Position numbers and translations under genes: made by a program. This document shows, in pieces, positions 29,213-37,303 of a stretch of DNA of 64,000 nt; position 1 is the first letter of the stretch; each line of letters begins with the position of its first letter. The stretch is from Pseudosulfitobacter sp. DSM 107133 (GTDB taxonomy: Bacteria > Pseudomonadota > Alphaproteobacteria > Rhodobacterales > Rhodobacteraceae). Under the pieces are notes generated by a model. That model was given only the letters and a program-made list of their open reading frames with translations. It did no database searches and had not been told where the DNA came from. The DNA lies in the NCBI RefSeq assembly GCF_022788695.1, contig NZ_CP085154.1, positions 2,294,001-2,358,000 of the forward strand, given 5' to 3'.

Positions 29213-29259
29213 CCAAGACGGATACTTGATTCCGGGCTTTGGTATTTCGCAGCAGCCCG

Positions 29260-30042
29260 TTACCGTCCCTCGAATTTCGCCTGGCGCTTTTCGGTAAAGG
29301 CCACGACGCCTTCGACAAAATCGCGGCTCTCGGCGCATTGGCCTTGTTCGGATGCTTCCAGCTCAAGCTGTTCTTCCAGATCATTGGCCCAGCTTGACCG
29401 CAGCACCCGTTTGATCGCGCCATAGGTTTTGGTGGGGCCGTTGGCCAGATGGGCGGCGCGCGCCTTCCAGTGGCTGTCAAAATCGGCGTCCGGCACCGCT
29501 TCCCAGATCATGCCCCAGTCGTCGGCCTGTCTGGCGCTGATACGGTCAGCGAACAGGGCCGCGCCCATCGCCTTGGACATGCCCATGGTGCGCGGCAGCG
29601 TATAGGTGCCACCGGCGTCGGGGATCAGGGCGATGCGGGCAAAGGCCTGCATGAAATAGGCGCGCTCGGCGGCGATCACCACGTCGGCGGCCAGCGCAAG
29701 GTTGGCCCCTGCCCCCGCAGCGGCCCCGTTCACGGCGCAGATGGTCGGCACCGGGCAATTCACAATGGCGCGCAGCATCGGCGCGTATTCGTCGCGCAGG
29801 GTACGTTCGGTGTTTTCAGCCCCCAGACCGCCGGTGCCGTCGCCCAGATCCTGACCCGAGCAGAACGCCCGGTCGCCCGAGCCGGTCAGCACCACAACGC
29901 GCGCTTCCTTGCCGCCACGGGTCACGGCCTGTTCGATCTCGGCGCGCATCTGGCTGTTCAGCGCATTCATCTTTTCGGGACGGTTCAGCGTCACGGTGGC
30001 AATGCCGTCGGTCAGATCGTAAGTCAGCGTTTCGTAATGCAT
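29260..30042 (-). CDS. Enoyl-CoA hydratase/isomerase family protein
   Basis: 260 residues of the crotonase superfamily, closest in feel to PaaG-type 2-(1,2-epoxy-phenylacetyl)-CoA isomerases. Oxyanion-hole strands GSGDRAFCSGQDLGDG and NGAAAGAGANLALAADVVIAA; FARIALIPDAGGTYTLPR and GMIWEAVPD follow. The substrate is not determinable. The start MHYETLTYD has AAGGGA upstream. It ends the leftward ccmF-ccmH run (gap about 85 bases), and IS110 copy 1 begins 31 bases after its stop. Confidence 0.9.
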   Translation of the reverse strand: MHYETLTYDLTDGIATVTLNRPEKMNALNSQMRAEIEQAVTRGGKEARVVVLTGSGDRAFCSGQDLGDGTGGLGAENTERTLRDEYAPMLRAIVNCPVPTICAVNGAAAGAGANLALAADVVIAAERAYFMQAFARIALIPDAGGTYTLPRTMGMSKAMGAALFADRISARQADDWGMIWEAVPDADFDSHWKARAAHLANGPTKTYGAIKRVLRSSWANDLEEQLELEASEQGQCAESRDFVEGVVAFTEKRQAKFEGR

Positions 30043-30127
30043 CCGGGGTCCCTTCCCATGTATCAGGGGCAATCAGTGTCGCGCGCAGCTTAGCAAACCC
30101 GCGCGCGACGCCCAGCGAAACCGCGCG

Positions 30128-30580
30128 TCAATCTTTCAGAATTTCGGCCAGCCGCCTGGTTTCCGCTTCGCTCAGCGCCTGTTCCTGCCGTCGCGGCGCG
30201 CGCGATCTGGCACGCAGGTAAAGCACAGCGGCCAGCAGCGCCAGCAGCAGCATCACCGGCCCCGCCGCCCACAGCAGCCAGTTGGCCCCCGTGGCTTGCG
30301 GGCGCAGCAGCACATATTCGCCGTAGCGCGCCACGATGAAATCCACCACTTCGGCGTCGCTGTCACCGGCCAGCAGACGGTCGCGCACCAGCAGGCGCAG
30401 GTCGCGGGCCAGCGGCGCGTGGCTTTCGTCGATGCTTTCGTTGCGGCAGACCAGGCAGCGCAGGCCCTGGCTGATCTCGCGGGCGCGGGTTTCGAGCGCG
30501 GGGTTGTCCAGCACCTCGCCCGGTTCGACCGCCCGGAGGGGGGTGGCCAGCAACAGCAGGATCATCAGCAGCCGTTTCAT
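30128..30580 (-). CDS. ccmH: Cytochrome c-type biogenesis protein CcmH
   Basis: 150 residues. Periplasmic thiol-oxidoreductase of System I that keeps apocytochrome c cysteines reduced for heme attachment. Signal peptide MKRLLMILLLLATPLRA; redox motif LRCLVCRNESI with Cys42 and Cys45; C-terminal membrane segment around 100-122 and a charged tail. The start overlaps the ccmF stop (ATGA). A longer open frame covering this region is CcmH plus out-of-frame ccmF and is not a gene. Confidence 0.94.
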   Translation of the reverse strand: MKRLLMILLLLATPLRAVEPGEVLDNPALETRAREISQGLRCLVCRNESIDESHAPLARDLRLLVRDRLLAGDSDAEVVDFIVARYGEYVLLRPQATGANWLLWAAGPVMLLLALLAAVLYLRARSRAPRRQEQALSEAETRRLAEILKD

Positions 30581-32532
30581 TCCGCAGGCACCGCTTGCGG
30601 TTTGCGCGCGCCTGCCGCCACACGGAAGCGCCGGTCGCTGAGGCTGAGACCGCCGCCAAGGGCCATCAGCGCACAACCGATCCAGATCCAGTTGACCAGC
30701 GGTTTGATATAGGTGCGCACGGCCCAGCCGCCCGCGTCCTGTTCGTCGCCGATCACCACATAGACGTCTCGGGCGAGCGACTGGTCGATCGCGGCCTCGG
30801 TCGTGGGCATTTGCGCCACGGGATAGACCCGTTTTTCGGGGCGCATCCGGGCAATCTCGCGGCCGTCGCGGGCCAGCGTGACAAAGCCGGTGGTGGCGAA
30901 ATAGTTCGGCCCCTCGCTGTCGCGCACCGCGTCCAGCGTCAATGTATAGGCCCCGACGTCGAAGGGCTGCCCCAGCTGGGCGACGCGAATGTCCTCGGAT
31001 TGCCATGCGGTCAGCCCTGCGATGCCGAAGACGGTCACGCCAAAGCCTGCGTGGGCCACGGCGCGGCCCCAGTCGGCGCGTGGCAGGCGGAACAGGCGGG
31101 CCATGCCGCTGCGTCCGGTGCGTGTCCACAGGTCGACCGCCGCCCCCATGACCAGCCACGCCCCCAGGAACAGGCCCACCGGCCCCAGCATGCTGCGCCC
31201 CGTCTGCATCATCCAGACCAGTCCGGCCAGCGCCAGCGCCAGCACGAACACCGGTGCCATCAGCCGCACGGCGCGCCCCAGTCTGGCGCGTTTCCACGGC
31301 ATCACCGCGCCCACGGGCAGCACCAGCCCCAGCAGTACCATGAAGGGGGTGAAGGCCATGTTGAAGAACGGCGGGCCGACGCTGAGCTTGCGGTCGAGGA
31401 ACATCTCGGCCACCAGCGGCCACATGGTGCCGACAAAGACCACGAAACAGGCCACCGCCAGCAGGATGTTGTTCACCAGCAGCGCGCTTTCGCGGCTGAC
31501 CATGCCGAATACGCCCCGCGCCTCCATTGCCCCTGCACGCAGGGCATAAAGCGTGAGCGCACCGCCGACGAAGACCGCGAGGATGGCAAGGATGAACACG
31601 CCGCGTTCGGGGTCGTTGGCAAAGGCATGGACCGAGGTCAGCAGGCCCGAGCGTACGATGAAAGTGCCGATCAGCGAAAAGCCAAAGGCCAGGATCGCCA
31701 GCAGGATCGTCCAGGACTTCAGGCTTTCGCGTTTTTCCACCACGATGGCGGAATGGAACAGGGCGGCGGCCAGCAGCCATGGCATGAACGAGGCATTCTC
31801 GACCGGATCCCAGAACCAGAAGCCGCCCCAGCCCAGTTCGTAGTAGGCCCACCACGATCCCAGCGCGATGCCGATGGTCAGGAAGATCCACGCGGCCAGC
31901 GTCCACGGGCGCACCCAACGGCCCCATGCGGCGTCGACCCGCCCCTCGATCAGGGCGGCCATGGCAAAGCTGAAGGTCATGCTGAGGCCGACATAGCCCA
32001 GGTAGAGAAACGGCGGATGGAAGGCCAGCCCGGGGTCCTGCAACAGCGGGTTCAGGTCCTGCCCGTCGAAGGGGGGCACCGCCATGCGCAGGAACGGGTT
32101 CGAGGTGAAGAGGATAAAGGCGAAGAACGCCACCGCGATAGCTGCCTGCACCGCCAATACGCGCGCGCGCAAGGAAGGTGGCAGGTTGCCCCCGAACCAC
32201 GCGGCCATCGCGCCGAACAGCGAGACGATCAGCACCCAGAGCAGCATCGACCCCTCGTGGTTGCCCCAAGTGCCGCTGATTTTATACAGCATCGGTTTCG
32301 CGGAATGGCTGTTCAGCACCACCAGCCGCACCGAGAAATCCGAGGTGACAAAGGCCCACATCAGCGCACCAAAGGCCGCCAGCGTCAGGAAGAATTGCGC
32401 CGCGGCGGCGGGTTCTGCCACCGCCATCCACGCCGCATTGCGCCGCTGCGCGCCGATCATCGGCACCACGGCCTGTACGATCGCCACCAGAAAGGCGAGG
32501 ATCAGGGAAAAGTGACCAAGTTCTGTAATCAT
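30577..32532 (-). CDS. ccmF: Cytochrome c heme lyase subunit CcmF
   Basis: 651 residues, about 15 membrane segments. Takes heme from holo-CcmE and attaches it to apocytochrome c with CcmH. The WWD periplasmic heme-handling motif is WGGFWFWDPVENASFMPW (about 235-252); NHEGSMLLW and histidine-bearing FHPPFLYLGYVG are other family landmarks. The start MITELGHFSL is chosen by homology. Its natural upstream neighbours (holin, endolysin, ccmE) are now separated from it by IS110 copy 2 and an R1 repeat. Confidence 0.95.
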   Translation of the reverse strand: MITELGHFSLILAFLVAIVQAVVPMIGAQRRNAAWMAVAEPAAAAQFFLTLAAFGALMWAFVTSDFSVRLVVLNSHSAKPMLYKISGTWGNHEGSMLLWVLIVSLFGAMAAWFGGNLPPSLRARVLAVQAAIAVAFFAFILFTSNPFLRMAVPPFDGQDLNPLLQDPGLAFHPPFLYLGYVGLSMTFSFAMAALIEGRVDAAWGRWVRPWTLAAWIFLTIGIALGSWWAYYELGWGGFWFWDPVENASFMPWLLAAALFHSAIVVEKRESLKSWTILLAILAFGFSLIGTFIVRSGLLTSVHAFANDPERGVFILAILAVFVGGALTLYALRAGAMEARGVFGMVSRESALLVNNILLAVACFVVFVGTMWPLVAEMFLDRKLSVGPPFFNMAFTPFMVLLGLVLPVGAVMPWKRARLGRAVRLMAPVFVLALALAGLVWMMQTGRSMLGPVGLFLGAWLVMGAAVDLWTRTGRSGMARLFRLPRADWGRAVAHAGFGVTVFGIAGLTAWQSEDIRVAQLGQPFDVGAYTLTLDAVRDSEGPNYFATTGFVTLARDGREIARMRPEKRVYPVAQMPTTEAAIDQSLARDVYVVIGDEQDAGGWAVRTYIKPLVNWIWIGCALMALGGGLSLSDRRFRVAAGARKPQAVPAE

Positions 32533-32635
32533 GCGGACCTTATAGGCCCGCAGGCGTCGCCTCACAATCCGCAGTGGGTGGCGTCGTCATTGTGTCGCAT
32601 CAGATTTGTGTGGGGGGGCGTGACATTCCCACAGA

Positions 32636-32781
32636 GGGCAGCGCCTGACCGCGGGTGGGCATCGAAACGTCAGTGGATGCCACTTTATTTCTAATCTTTG
32701 GGGTGTGGGTGAAGAGGTGCTAGCCGGTGAGAAAGCGCCCGCCCATGGGGCGGTCGGGCGCTGCCCGGCGGCACTGCGTGC
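32636..32781 (+). repeat. Dispersed repeat family R1, left part of copy R1b (interrupted by IS110 copy 2)
   Basis: Opens AGCGCCTGACCGCGGGTGGGC, then a diverged middle, then the same GCGCCCG/CGGGCGC palindrome and GGCAC-TGC-GTGCC hairpin as R1a. The insertion point is identical to that in R1a. The remainder (ATTCCGGGCTTGGGGGTTGGGG) resumes at 33943 and matches the uninterrupted copy at 49365-49603. Confidence 0.78.
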
Positions 32782-32803
32782 CTTGTCTCAGACTTTCCGT
32801 GGC

Positions 32804-32976
32804 TCTTCTGCGAAGGTGGAGCCGGTGCCAGCCACCTTTTGGATCGCAGGCACCGGCGACGGGTGGATCGTCTGCGGCCAGGTCTTCGAGGACCGTAATC
32901 AAGTGAGATCGCCCGTCGTCTTCGCATGAGGCCTGAACGGATACGCAGCAGCTCACAGGCTCTGCACGACAAGCAA
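32804..32976 (+). ncRNA. Predicted IS110 bridge RNA, copy 2
   Basis: Same sequence as the copy 1 leader; the target guides fall at 32873-32879 and 32897-32903 and the donor guides at 32937-32944 and 32968-32973. Confidence 0.72.
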
Positions 32977-32981
32977 AGGAC

Positions 32982-33926
32982 ATGACGAAGATGATCAACG
33001 ATACCATCGGCATCGACATCTCGAAAGCGCATCTTGACGCGCACCGGCTCAGCACCGCAACCCACGCCCGGTTCGACAATACCGCGACAGGCCTGCGCGC
33101 CTTCGAGCGCTGGTTGGGGCAGACAACGCCGGAGCGCGTGGTCTTCGAGCCCACCGGCCCCTACCACCGACGCCTCGAGAGCCATTTCTCAGGCCGCCTG
33201 CCGCTCGTCAAGGTGAACCCGCTGCAGGCCCGCCGCTTCGCGCAGGCCCACGGCACACGCGCTAAGACCGACGCGGTCGATGCCCGCATGCTCGCGCTCA
33301 TGGGGCGCGCGCTGGAGCTGGTTCCGGACCAGCCAACCGACCCCAAACAGCGTGAAATCAAGGAGTTGCATGTCGCCCGCACCGGGCTGGTGCGGGATCG
33401 TACCGCGCTGATGAACCGCCTTGGCACGCAACAGCTCGACGTGACCCGCCGCCTGACCCGGGCACGCCTGCGTCAGGTCAACCACCAGATCGACAGGCTT
33501 AACGCCGAAATCGAACGGCGAAACCGCGATTGCCCGGAACGCGCCAGGGCAACCGGCATTCTCACCTCGATCCCCGGGATCGGTGCCATCACCGCACGGG
33601 CGCTGCTCAGCGAATGCCCCGAGATCGGCACTCTGGGGTCAAAGCAGATCGCGGCGCTCGCAGGTCTCGCGCCGATCACGTGTCAGTCCGGTCAGTGGAG
33701 CGGAAAGGCCCACATCCAGGGCGGGCGCAGGCTCCTGCGCGAGAGCCTGTTCATGCCCGCCCTCGTCGCCATGAAGCGAAACCCCGATCTGAGCCAGAAA
33801 TACGATGCCCTCAGAGCCGCCGGAAAACCCCACAAGGTCGCGCTCGCCGTCCTCATGCGAAAACTCCTGATCCTCGCAAACACTCTCATAAGCGAAAACA
33901 GAGAATGGACACCAAAACACCCTTGA
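32982..33926 (+). CDS. IS110-family transposase, copy 2
   Basis: 314 residues, intact, identical to copy 1 except Thr for Ile at residue 189. All DEDD residues and the C-terminal serine region are present, so it is predicted functional. Confidence 0.93.
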   Translation: MTKMINDTIGIDISKAHLDAHRLSTATHARFDNTATGLRAFERWLGQTTPERVVFEPTGPYHRRLESHFSGRLPLVKVNPLQARRFAQAHGTRAKTDAVDARMLALMGRALELVPDQPTDPKQREIKELHVARTGLVRDRTALMNRLGTQQLDVTRRLTRARLRQVNHQIDRLNAEIERRNRDCPERARATGILTSIPGIGAITARALLSECPEIGTLGSKQIAALAGLAPITCQSGQWSGKAHIQGGRRLLRESLFMPALVAMKRNPDLSQKYDALRAAGKPHKVALAVLMRKLLILANTLISENREWTPKHP

Positions 33927-34008
33927 CCAAGACGGATACTTGATTCCGGGCTTGGGGGTTGGGGTCCGCGTTGGAGGATACCGCCATGAGCGGCAGTTTG
34001 TCGTCCCC

Positions 34009-34581
34009 CTAACCCGCCCGTTTCCAGACCTCCAGCGCCGCATTCCGGTCCGGCAGAATCGCCGCCGTGGTCAGGCGCGCGTCGTTGCCGGTGTCGGCGA
34101 CGCCGACGCTGTCGGCGCGCAATTCACGCAGGGCGCGGATGTTGTCCATGACCTGCGGCACATGGGCCATGGTGCCGACGATCTGGCGCTGGAATTCCTG
34201 CGCTTTGACCTGATGGCGCGCGCCGAAATAGAAGGACACGATCACCCCCAGCAGCCACCACAGCGGTTCGGGCACCAGTGCGATGCCCTGCATCCGTTCG
34301 GCAAACCAAAGCGGTTCTACCATGGCCGAGATGAACAGGCCCAACGTGCCAAAGGCCAGCATCGGGCGCGGCAGGCGGTTCAGTCCGTCGACAAAGCGGT
34401 CGAACCACCCCTGCCGCGCCACGGCATATTCCGCGCCGAACTGGCGCATGGCCTGTACCTGCACGTCATGGGCGCGGGCGCTGCCGACCTCGGCGTTTTC
34501 GCGGAACACTTCGACCGTGTCGCGCACCACATTGCCCCCGTTGCCGAACAACAGGCCAAACATCCGTTCAATCATCCCCAT
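34009..34581 (-). CDS. Holin of three membrane segments, gene-transfer-release type
   Basis: 190 residues. Resembles the three-TM holin family associated with gene transfer agent release. Start MGMIERMFGLLFGNGGNVVRDTVEVFREN; hydrophobic segments around 75-93 (MLAFGTLGLFISAMV) and 103-120 (LWWLLGVIVSFYFGARH); a charged C-terminal tail. Expected role: permeabilise the inner membrane so the endolysin can reach the wall. The start overlaps the endolysin stop by 10 bases; a second ATG two codons in would overlap by 4. Confidence 0.82.
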   Translation of the reverse strand: MGMIERMFGLLFGNGGNVVRDTVEVFRENAEVGSARAHDVQVQAMRQFGAEYAVARQGWFDRFVDGLNRLPRPMLAFGTLGLFISAMVEPLWFAERMQGIALVPEPLWWLLGVIVSFYFGARHQVKAQEFQRQIVGTMAHVPQVMDNIRALRELRADSVGVADTGNDARLTTAAILPDRNAALEVWKRAG

Positions 34582-35183
34582 ACCGCCACCCGTGCGTTAA
34601 ATTCTGCTGTTGTCATGTGAAAGGACGCGCTGATGAATTCCTCGGCCCGCCTGATCCAGCCGCCTTTGCCGCCTGCCCGCGTGCGCGCGTATTTGCGGCT
34701 GGCGGGGCGGCGGTCGGCGATGCGAAAGTAATAGTTGCGCCGCGCGATGCCGTAAGCGTCGACCATGGCCTGCGGGGCCGTGCCATAGGCCGCATGGGTC
34801 GCCTTGATCGACTGCGGCCCCAAGGCACCGTCCACGGCCACGGTGTGTCCCATCTCGCACAGCAGCCGTTGCAGGATGCGCACGGCATTGGCCCCGGCGT
34901 TCACATACATGTCGAAAACCGTTGCTTGCAGACCGCTGGGCAGTTCCGCAATCAGGGGGCGGTCGAAATAGTGGCGGATGAAGATGTCCACCGCCTGCGC
35001 CCGTGTCAGATGCTGCACGTCGGTCGCGTCCACATCGCCGTCTGCGTCCAGATCCAGCCCCAGCCGCCGCATGGTGTGAATGGTGACGCCGAATTTGGTC
35101 GCCCCGCCCGGATCGTCGGGGTCGTTCACATAGCCGCCCTCGCGGGCGACGATTTCATTTGCGATGTCTCTGACGGTTTGCAT
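34572..35183 (-). CDS. Endolysin, glycoside hydrolase family 108
   Basis: 203 residues. Peptidoglycan muramidase of the GH108 type: catalytic Glu15 in VAREGGYVNDPDDPGGATKFGVT, then RPLIAELPSGLQATVFDMYVNAG and a peptidoglycan-binding-like C-terminal part with VDGALGPQSIKA. It lacks a signal peptide, consistent with holin-dependent release. The start MQTVRDIANE is preferred over one 11 codons upstream. Paired and overlapping with the holin; together they resemble the lysis genes used by Rhodobacter gene transfer agents, which lie apart from the structural cluster. Confidence 0.88.
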   Translation of the reverse strand: MQTVRDIANEIVAREGGYVNDPDDPGGATKFGVTIHTMRRLGLDLDADGDVDATDVQHLTRAQAVDIFIRHYFDRPLIAELPSGLQATVFDMYVNAGANAVRILQRLLCEMGHTVAVDGALGPQSIKATHAAYGTAPQAMVDAYGIARRNYYFRIADRRPASRKYARTRAGGKGGWIRRAEEFISASFHMTTAEFNARVAVWG

Positions 35184-35261
35184 GTCCAACCCCTGTCCCT
35201 GCTGCAACTGGTGCAAAGAGTGGGTTGAAAATGGTTAACAGAGGTTGATCTGTGCGTGCGC

Positions 35262-35705
35262 TCAGCCCTCGGGATCCTTGTAGACGCCTTGTTCCTTCAG
35301 CGCGTCCACGACCTCTTTGGGCATGTAGGTTTCATCGTGTTTGGCAAGGATTTCAGAGGCTTCAAACACACCGTTGACGTAACGGCCGGTGCCGACCATG
35401 CCCTGATCCTCGGCAAAGAGGTCGGGCAGCACGCCGCTGAACACCACGGGCACGGATGCGCCGCCGTCGGTCACTTCAAAGCGGATCACCTCGCCCTGCC
35501 CGCGTTGCAAGGTGCCTGTGGCCACCAGCCCGCCGATGCGGAACACTTCGCCCGGGCGCGGCGGGTCGGCCACAACCTGGCTGGGCGCGCGGAAGAAATT
35601 GATGCCGTCGCGCATGGCAAAGCCGATCAGCGCGGTGCTGAGGGCCAGCGCCACGGCTGTGACCAGAATGATCTGGATGCGCCGTTGTTTCTTGAGGCTT
35701 TTCAT
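35262..35705 (-). CDS. ccmE: Cytochrome c maturation heme chaperone CcmE
   Basis: 147 residues. Periplasmic heme carrier anchored by one N-terminal membrane segment (about 10-30). The heme-binding His123 and nearby Tyr127 lie in AKHDETYMPKEV, the HxxxY motif; FRIGGLVATGTLQRG and FEVTDGGASVPVVFSGVLPDLF form the OB-fold. Start MKSLKKQRRIQ with good positive-inside character. It is followed on the same strand by endolysin and holin, then IS110 copy 2, then ccmF. Confidence 0.95.
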   Translation of the reverse strand: MKSLKKQRRIQIILVTAVALALSTALIGFAMRDGINFFRAPSQVVADPPRPGEVFRIGGLVATGTLQRGQGEVIRFEVTDGGASVPVVFSGVLPDLFAEDQGMVGTGRYVNGVFEASEILAKHDETYMPKEVVDALKEQGVYKDPEG

Positions 35706-35829
35706 CGCGGCTCCGTCTGCTTTTCCGCATGGAAAAGGTTCAGAGATATCTAGACACAAACCGCGCGCCAATCAACGCGCGCCGTTCGGCCGTAGTGTCG
35801 CACCTTAGAGCGCCCCTTAGAAAACCGGA

Positions 35830-35893
35830 CCTATCCGCAGATCGCAGCGAAGGGCCGGTTCGAGCCCCGTTCAACTTTCCCCTCGTGCGGAAT
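35830..35893 (-). repeat. Dispersed repeat family R2, distal part of copy R2a
   Basis: On the minus strand it reads ATTCCGCACGAGGGGAAAG and on to GAACCGGCCCTTCGCTGCGATCTGC. It aligns with the sequence right of CTTG in R2b (62567-62620), so it is the other half of the repeat split by IS110 copy 3. Confidence 0.65.
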
Positions 35894-35909
35894 CAAGTAT
35901 CCGTCTTGG

Positions 35910-36854
35910 TCAAGGGTGTTTTGGTGTCCATTCTCTGTTTTCGCTTATGAGAGTGTTTGCGAGGATCAGGAGTTTTCGCATGAGGACGGCGAGCGCGACC
36001 TTGTGGGGTTTTCCGGCGGCTCTGAGGGCATCGTATTTCTGGCTCAGATCGGGGTTTCGCTTCATGGCGACGAGGGCGGGCATGAACAGGCTCTCGCGCA
36101 GGAGCCTGCGCCCGCCCTGGATGTGGGCCTTTCCGCTCCACTGACCGGACTGACACGTGATCGGCGCGAGACCTGCGAGCGCCGCGATCTGCTTTGACCC
36201 CAGAGTGCCGATCTCGGGGCATTCGCTGAGCAGCGCCCGTGCGGTGATGGCACCGATCCCGGGGATCGAGGTGAGAATGCCGGTTGCCCTGGCGCGTTCC
36301 GGGCAATCGCGGTTTCGCCGTTCGATTTCGGCGTTAAGCCTGTCGATCTGGTGGTTGACCTGACGCAGGCGTGCCCGGGTCAGGCGGCGGGTCACGTCGA
36401 GCTGTTGCGTGCCAAGGCGGTTCATCAGCGCGGTACGATCCCGCACCAGCCCGGTGCGGGCGACATGCAACTCCTTGATTTCACGCTGTTTGGGGTCGGT
36501 TGGCTGGTCCGGAACCAGCTCCAGCGCGCGCCCCATGAGCGCGAGCATGCGGGCATCGACCGCGTCGGTCTTAGCGCGTGTGCCGTGGGCCTGCGCGAAG
36601 CGGCGGGCCTGCAGCGGGTTCACCTTGACGAGCGGCAGGCGGCCTGAGAAATGGCTCTCGAGGCGTCGGTGGTAGGGGCCGGTGGGCTCGAAGACCACGC
36701 GCTCCGGCGTTGTCTGCCCCAACCAGCGCTCGAAGGCGCGCAGGCCTGTCGCGGTATTGTCGAACCGGGCGTGGGTTGCGGTGCTGAGCCGGTGCGCGTC
36801 AAGATGCGCTTTCGAGATGTCGATGCCGATGGTATCGTTGATCATCTTCGTCAT
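35910..36854 (-). CDS. IS110-family transposase, copy 3
   Basis: 314 residues, protein identical to copy 2 and intact. It lies between ccmE and argC in the direction of those genes. Confidence 0.93.
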   Translation of the reverse strand: MTKMINDTIGIDISKAHLDAHRLSTATHARFDNTATGLRAFERWLGQTTPERVVFEPTGPYHRRLESHFSGRLPLVKVNPLQARRFAQAHGTRAKTDAVDARMLALMGRALELVPDQPTDPKQREIKELHVARTGLVRDRTALMNRLGTQQLDVTRRLTRARLRQVNHQIDRLNAEIERRNRDCPERARATGILTSIPGIGAITARALLSECPEIGTLGSKQIAALAGLAPITCQSGQWSGKAHIQGGRRLLRESLFMPALVAMKRNPDLSQKYDALRAAGKPHKVALAVLMRKLLILANTLISENREWTPKHP

Positions 36855-36859
36855 GTCCT

Positions 36860-37032
36860 TTGCTTGTCGTGCAGAGCCTGTGAGCTGCTGCGTATCCGTT
36901 CAGGCCTCATGCGAAGACGACGGGCGATCTCACTTGATTACGGTCCTCGAAGACCTGGCCGCAGACGATCCACCCGTCGCCGGTGCCTGCGATCCAAAAG
37001 GTGGCTGGCACCGGCTCCACCTTCGCAGAAGA
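36860..37032 (-). ncRNA. Predicted IS110 bridge RNA, copy 3
   Basis: Reverse-strand copy of the leader. The target guides fall at 36957-36963 (TGCGGCC) and 36933-36939 (AATCAAG), the donor guides at 36892-36899 and 36863-36868. Here the left target (TTCGGC before CT) fits the left guide (TGCGGC) better than in copies 1 and 2. Confidence 0.72.
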
Positions 37033-37054
37033 GCCACGGAAAGTCTGAGACAAG

Positions 37055-37260
37055 GCCGAAGGCCGCCGCACATCGACGGGCCGCCCCACGGCACGGCGAT
37101 TTGGCTGCTGTTGTGTGGAACAGATAGGTCGTAGGTGTTTGGCTGCCATTAAGTGGCAGACACAGCTGTAGGATCGCCGCACCTCGGCCCGTCGATGCGC
37201 GGCTTCATGCTTTTTGCAAAAGGCAGAAAAGTCCGCGCACCCGCCTTTGACCCGAACTGC
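37055..37260 (-). repeat. Dispersed repeat family R2, proximal part of copy R2a (interrupted by IS110 copy 3)
   Basis: Aligns closely with the reverse orientation of 62400-62566: shared GGCAGCCAAA, CAGCAGCCAAATCGCCGTGCCG, GATG-GCGGCGGCC and the GGCC-TTC-GGCC hairpin abutting CTTG. A short frame on the minus strand (MAAKHLRPIC...QQPNRRA) is shared with R2b. It fills the gap between IS110 copy 3 and argC. Confidence 0.75.
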
Positions 37261-37303
37261 GCGGAAGGGCCGGTTCGGGTCAGAAATGCGCGACGTTCCG
37301 CGC

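Larger units (their letters stand above)
28068..29228 (+). mobile_element. IS110-family insertion sequence, copy 1
   Basis: Ends fixed by aligning three copies and two empty sites: CTTG at 28068-28071 and CTTG at 29225-29228, period 1157 bp. No terminal inverted repeats, a long (about 200 bp) left leader and a very short right end, as in the IS110 group with CT-core recombination. It differs from copies 2 and 3 by one base seen in the transposase (Ile rather than Thr at residue 189). Inserted in repeat R1a, 31 bases from the end of the enoyl-CoA hydratase gene. Confidence 0.9.
32782..33942 (+). mobile_element. IS110-family insertion sequence, copy 2
   Basis: Same 1157-bp element as copy 1, bounded by CTTG at 32782-32785 and 33939-33942, same orientation. 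It lies between holin and ccmF. Its transposase is identical in protein sequence to copy 3. Confidence 0.9.
35894..37054 (-). mobile_element. IS110-family insertion sequence, copy 3
   Basis: Same 1157-bp element on the minus strand, bounded by CAAG (CTTG reversed) at 35894-35897 and 37051-37054. It interrupts a repeat of family R2, not R1, so it represents insertion into a different target that shares the CCTTGA-TCCG core. Confidence 0.9.

Noticed and set aside
30128-32269. Single 713-codon minus frame suggesting a ccmF-ccmH fusion
   Set aside because: Only its last 150 codons are CcmH. The rest is ccmF read out of frame. The two genes overlap by ATGA and are in different frames.
28068-33942. 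IS110 copies 1 and 2 as a composite transposon carrying ech-ccmH-ccmF
   Set aside because: IS110 elements insert individually at short guided targets, and both copies occupy the same position in separate R1 repeats, which fits independent insertions better.
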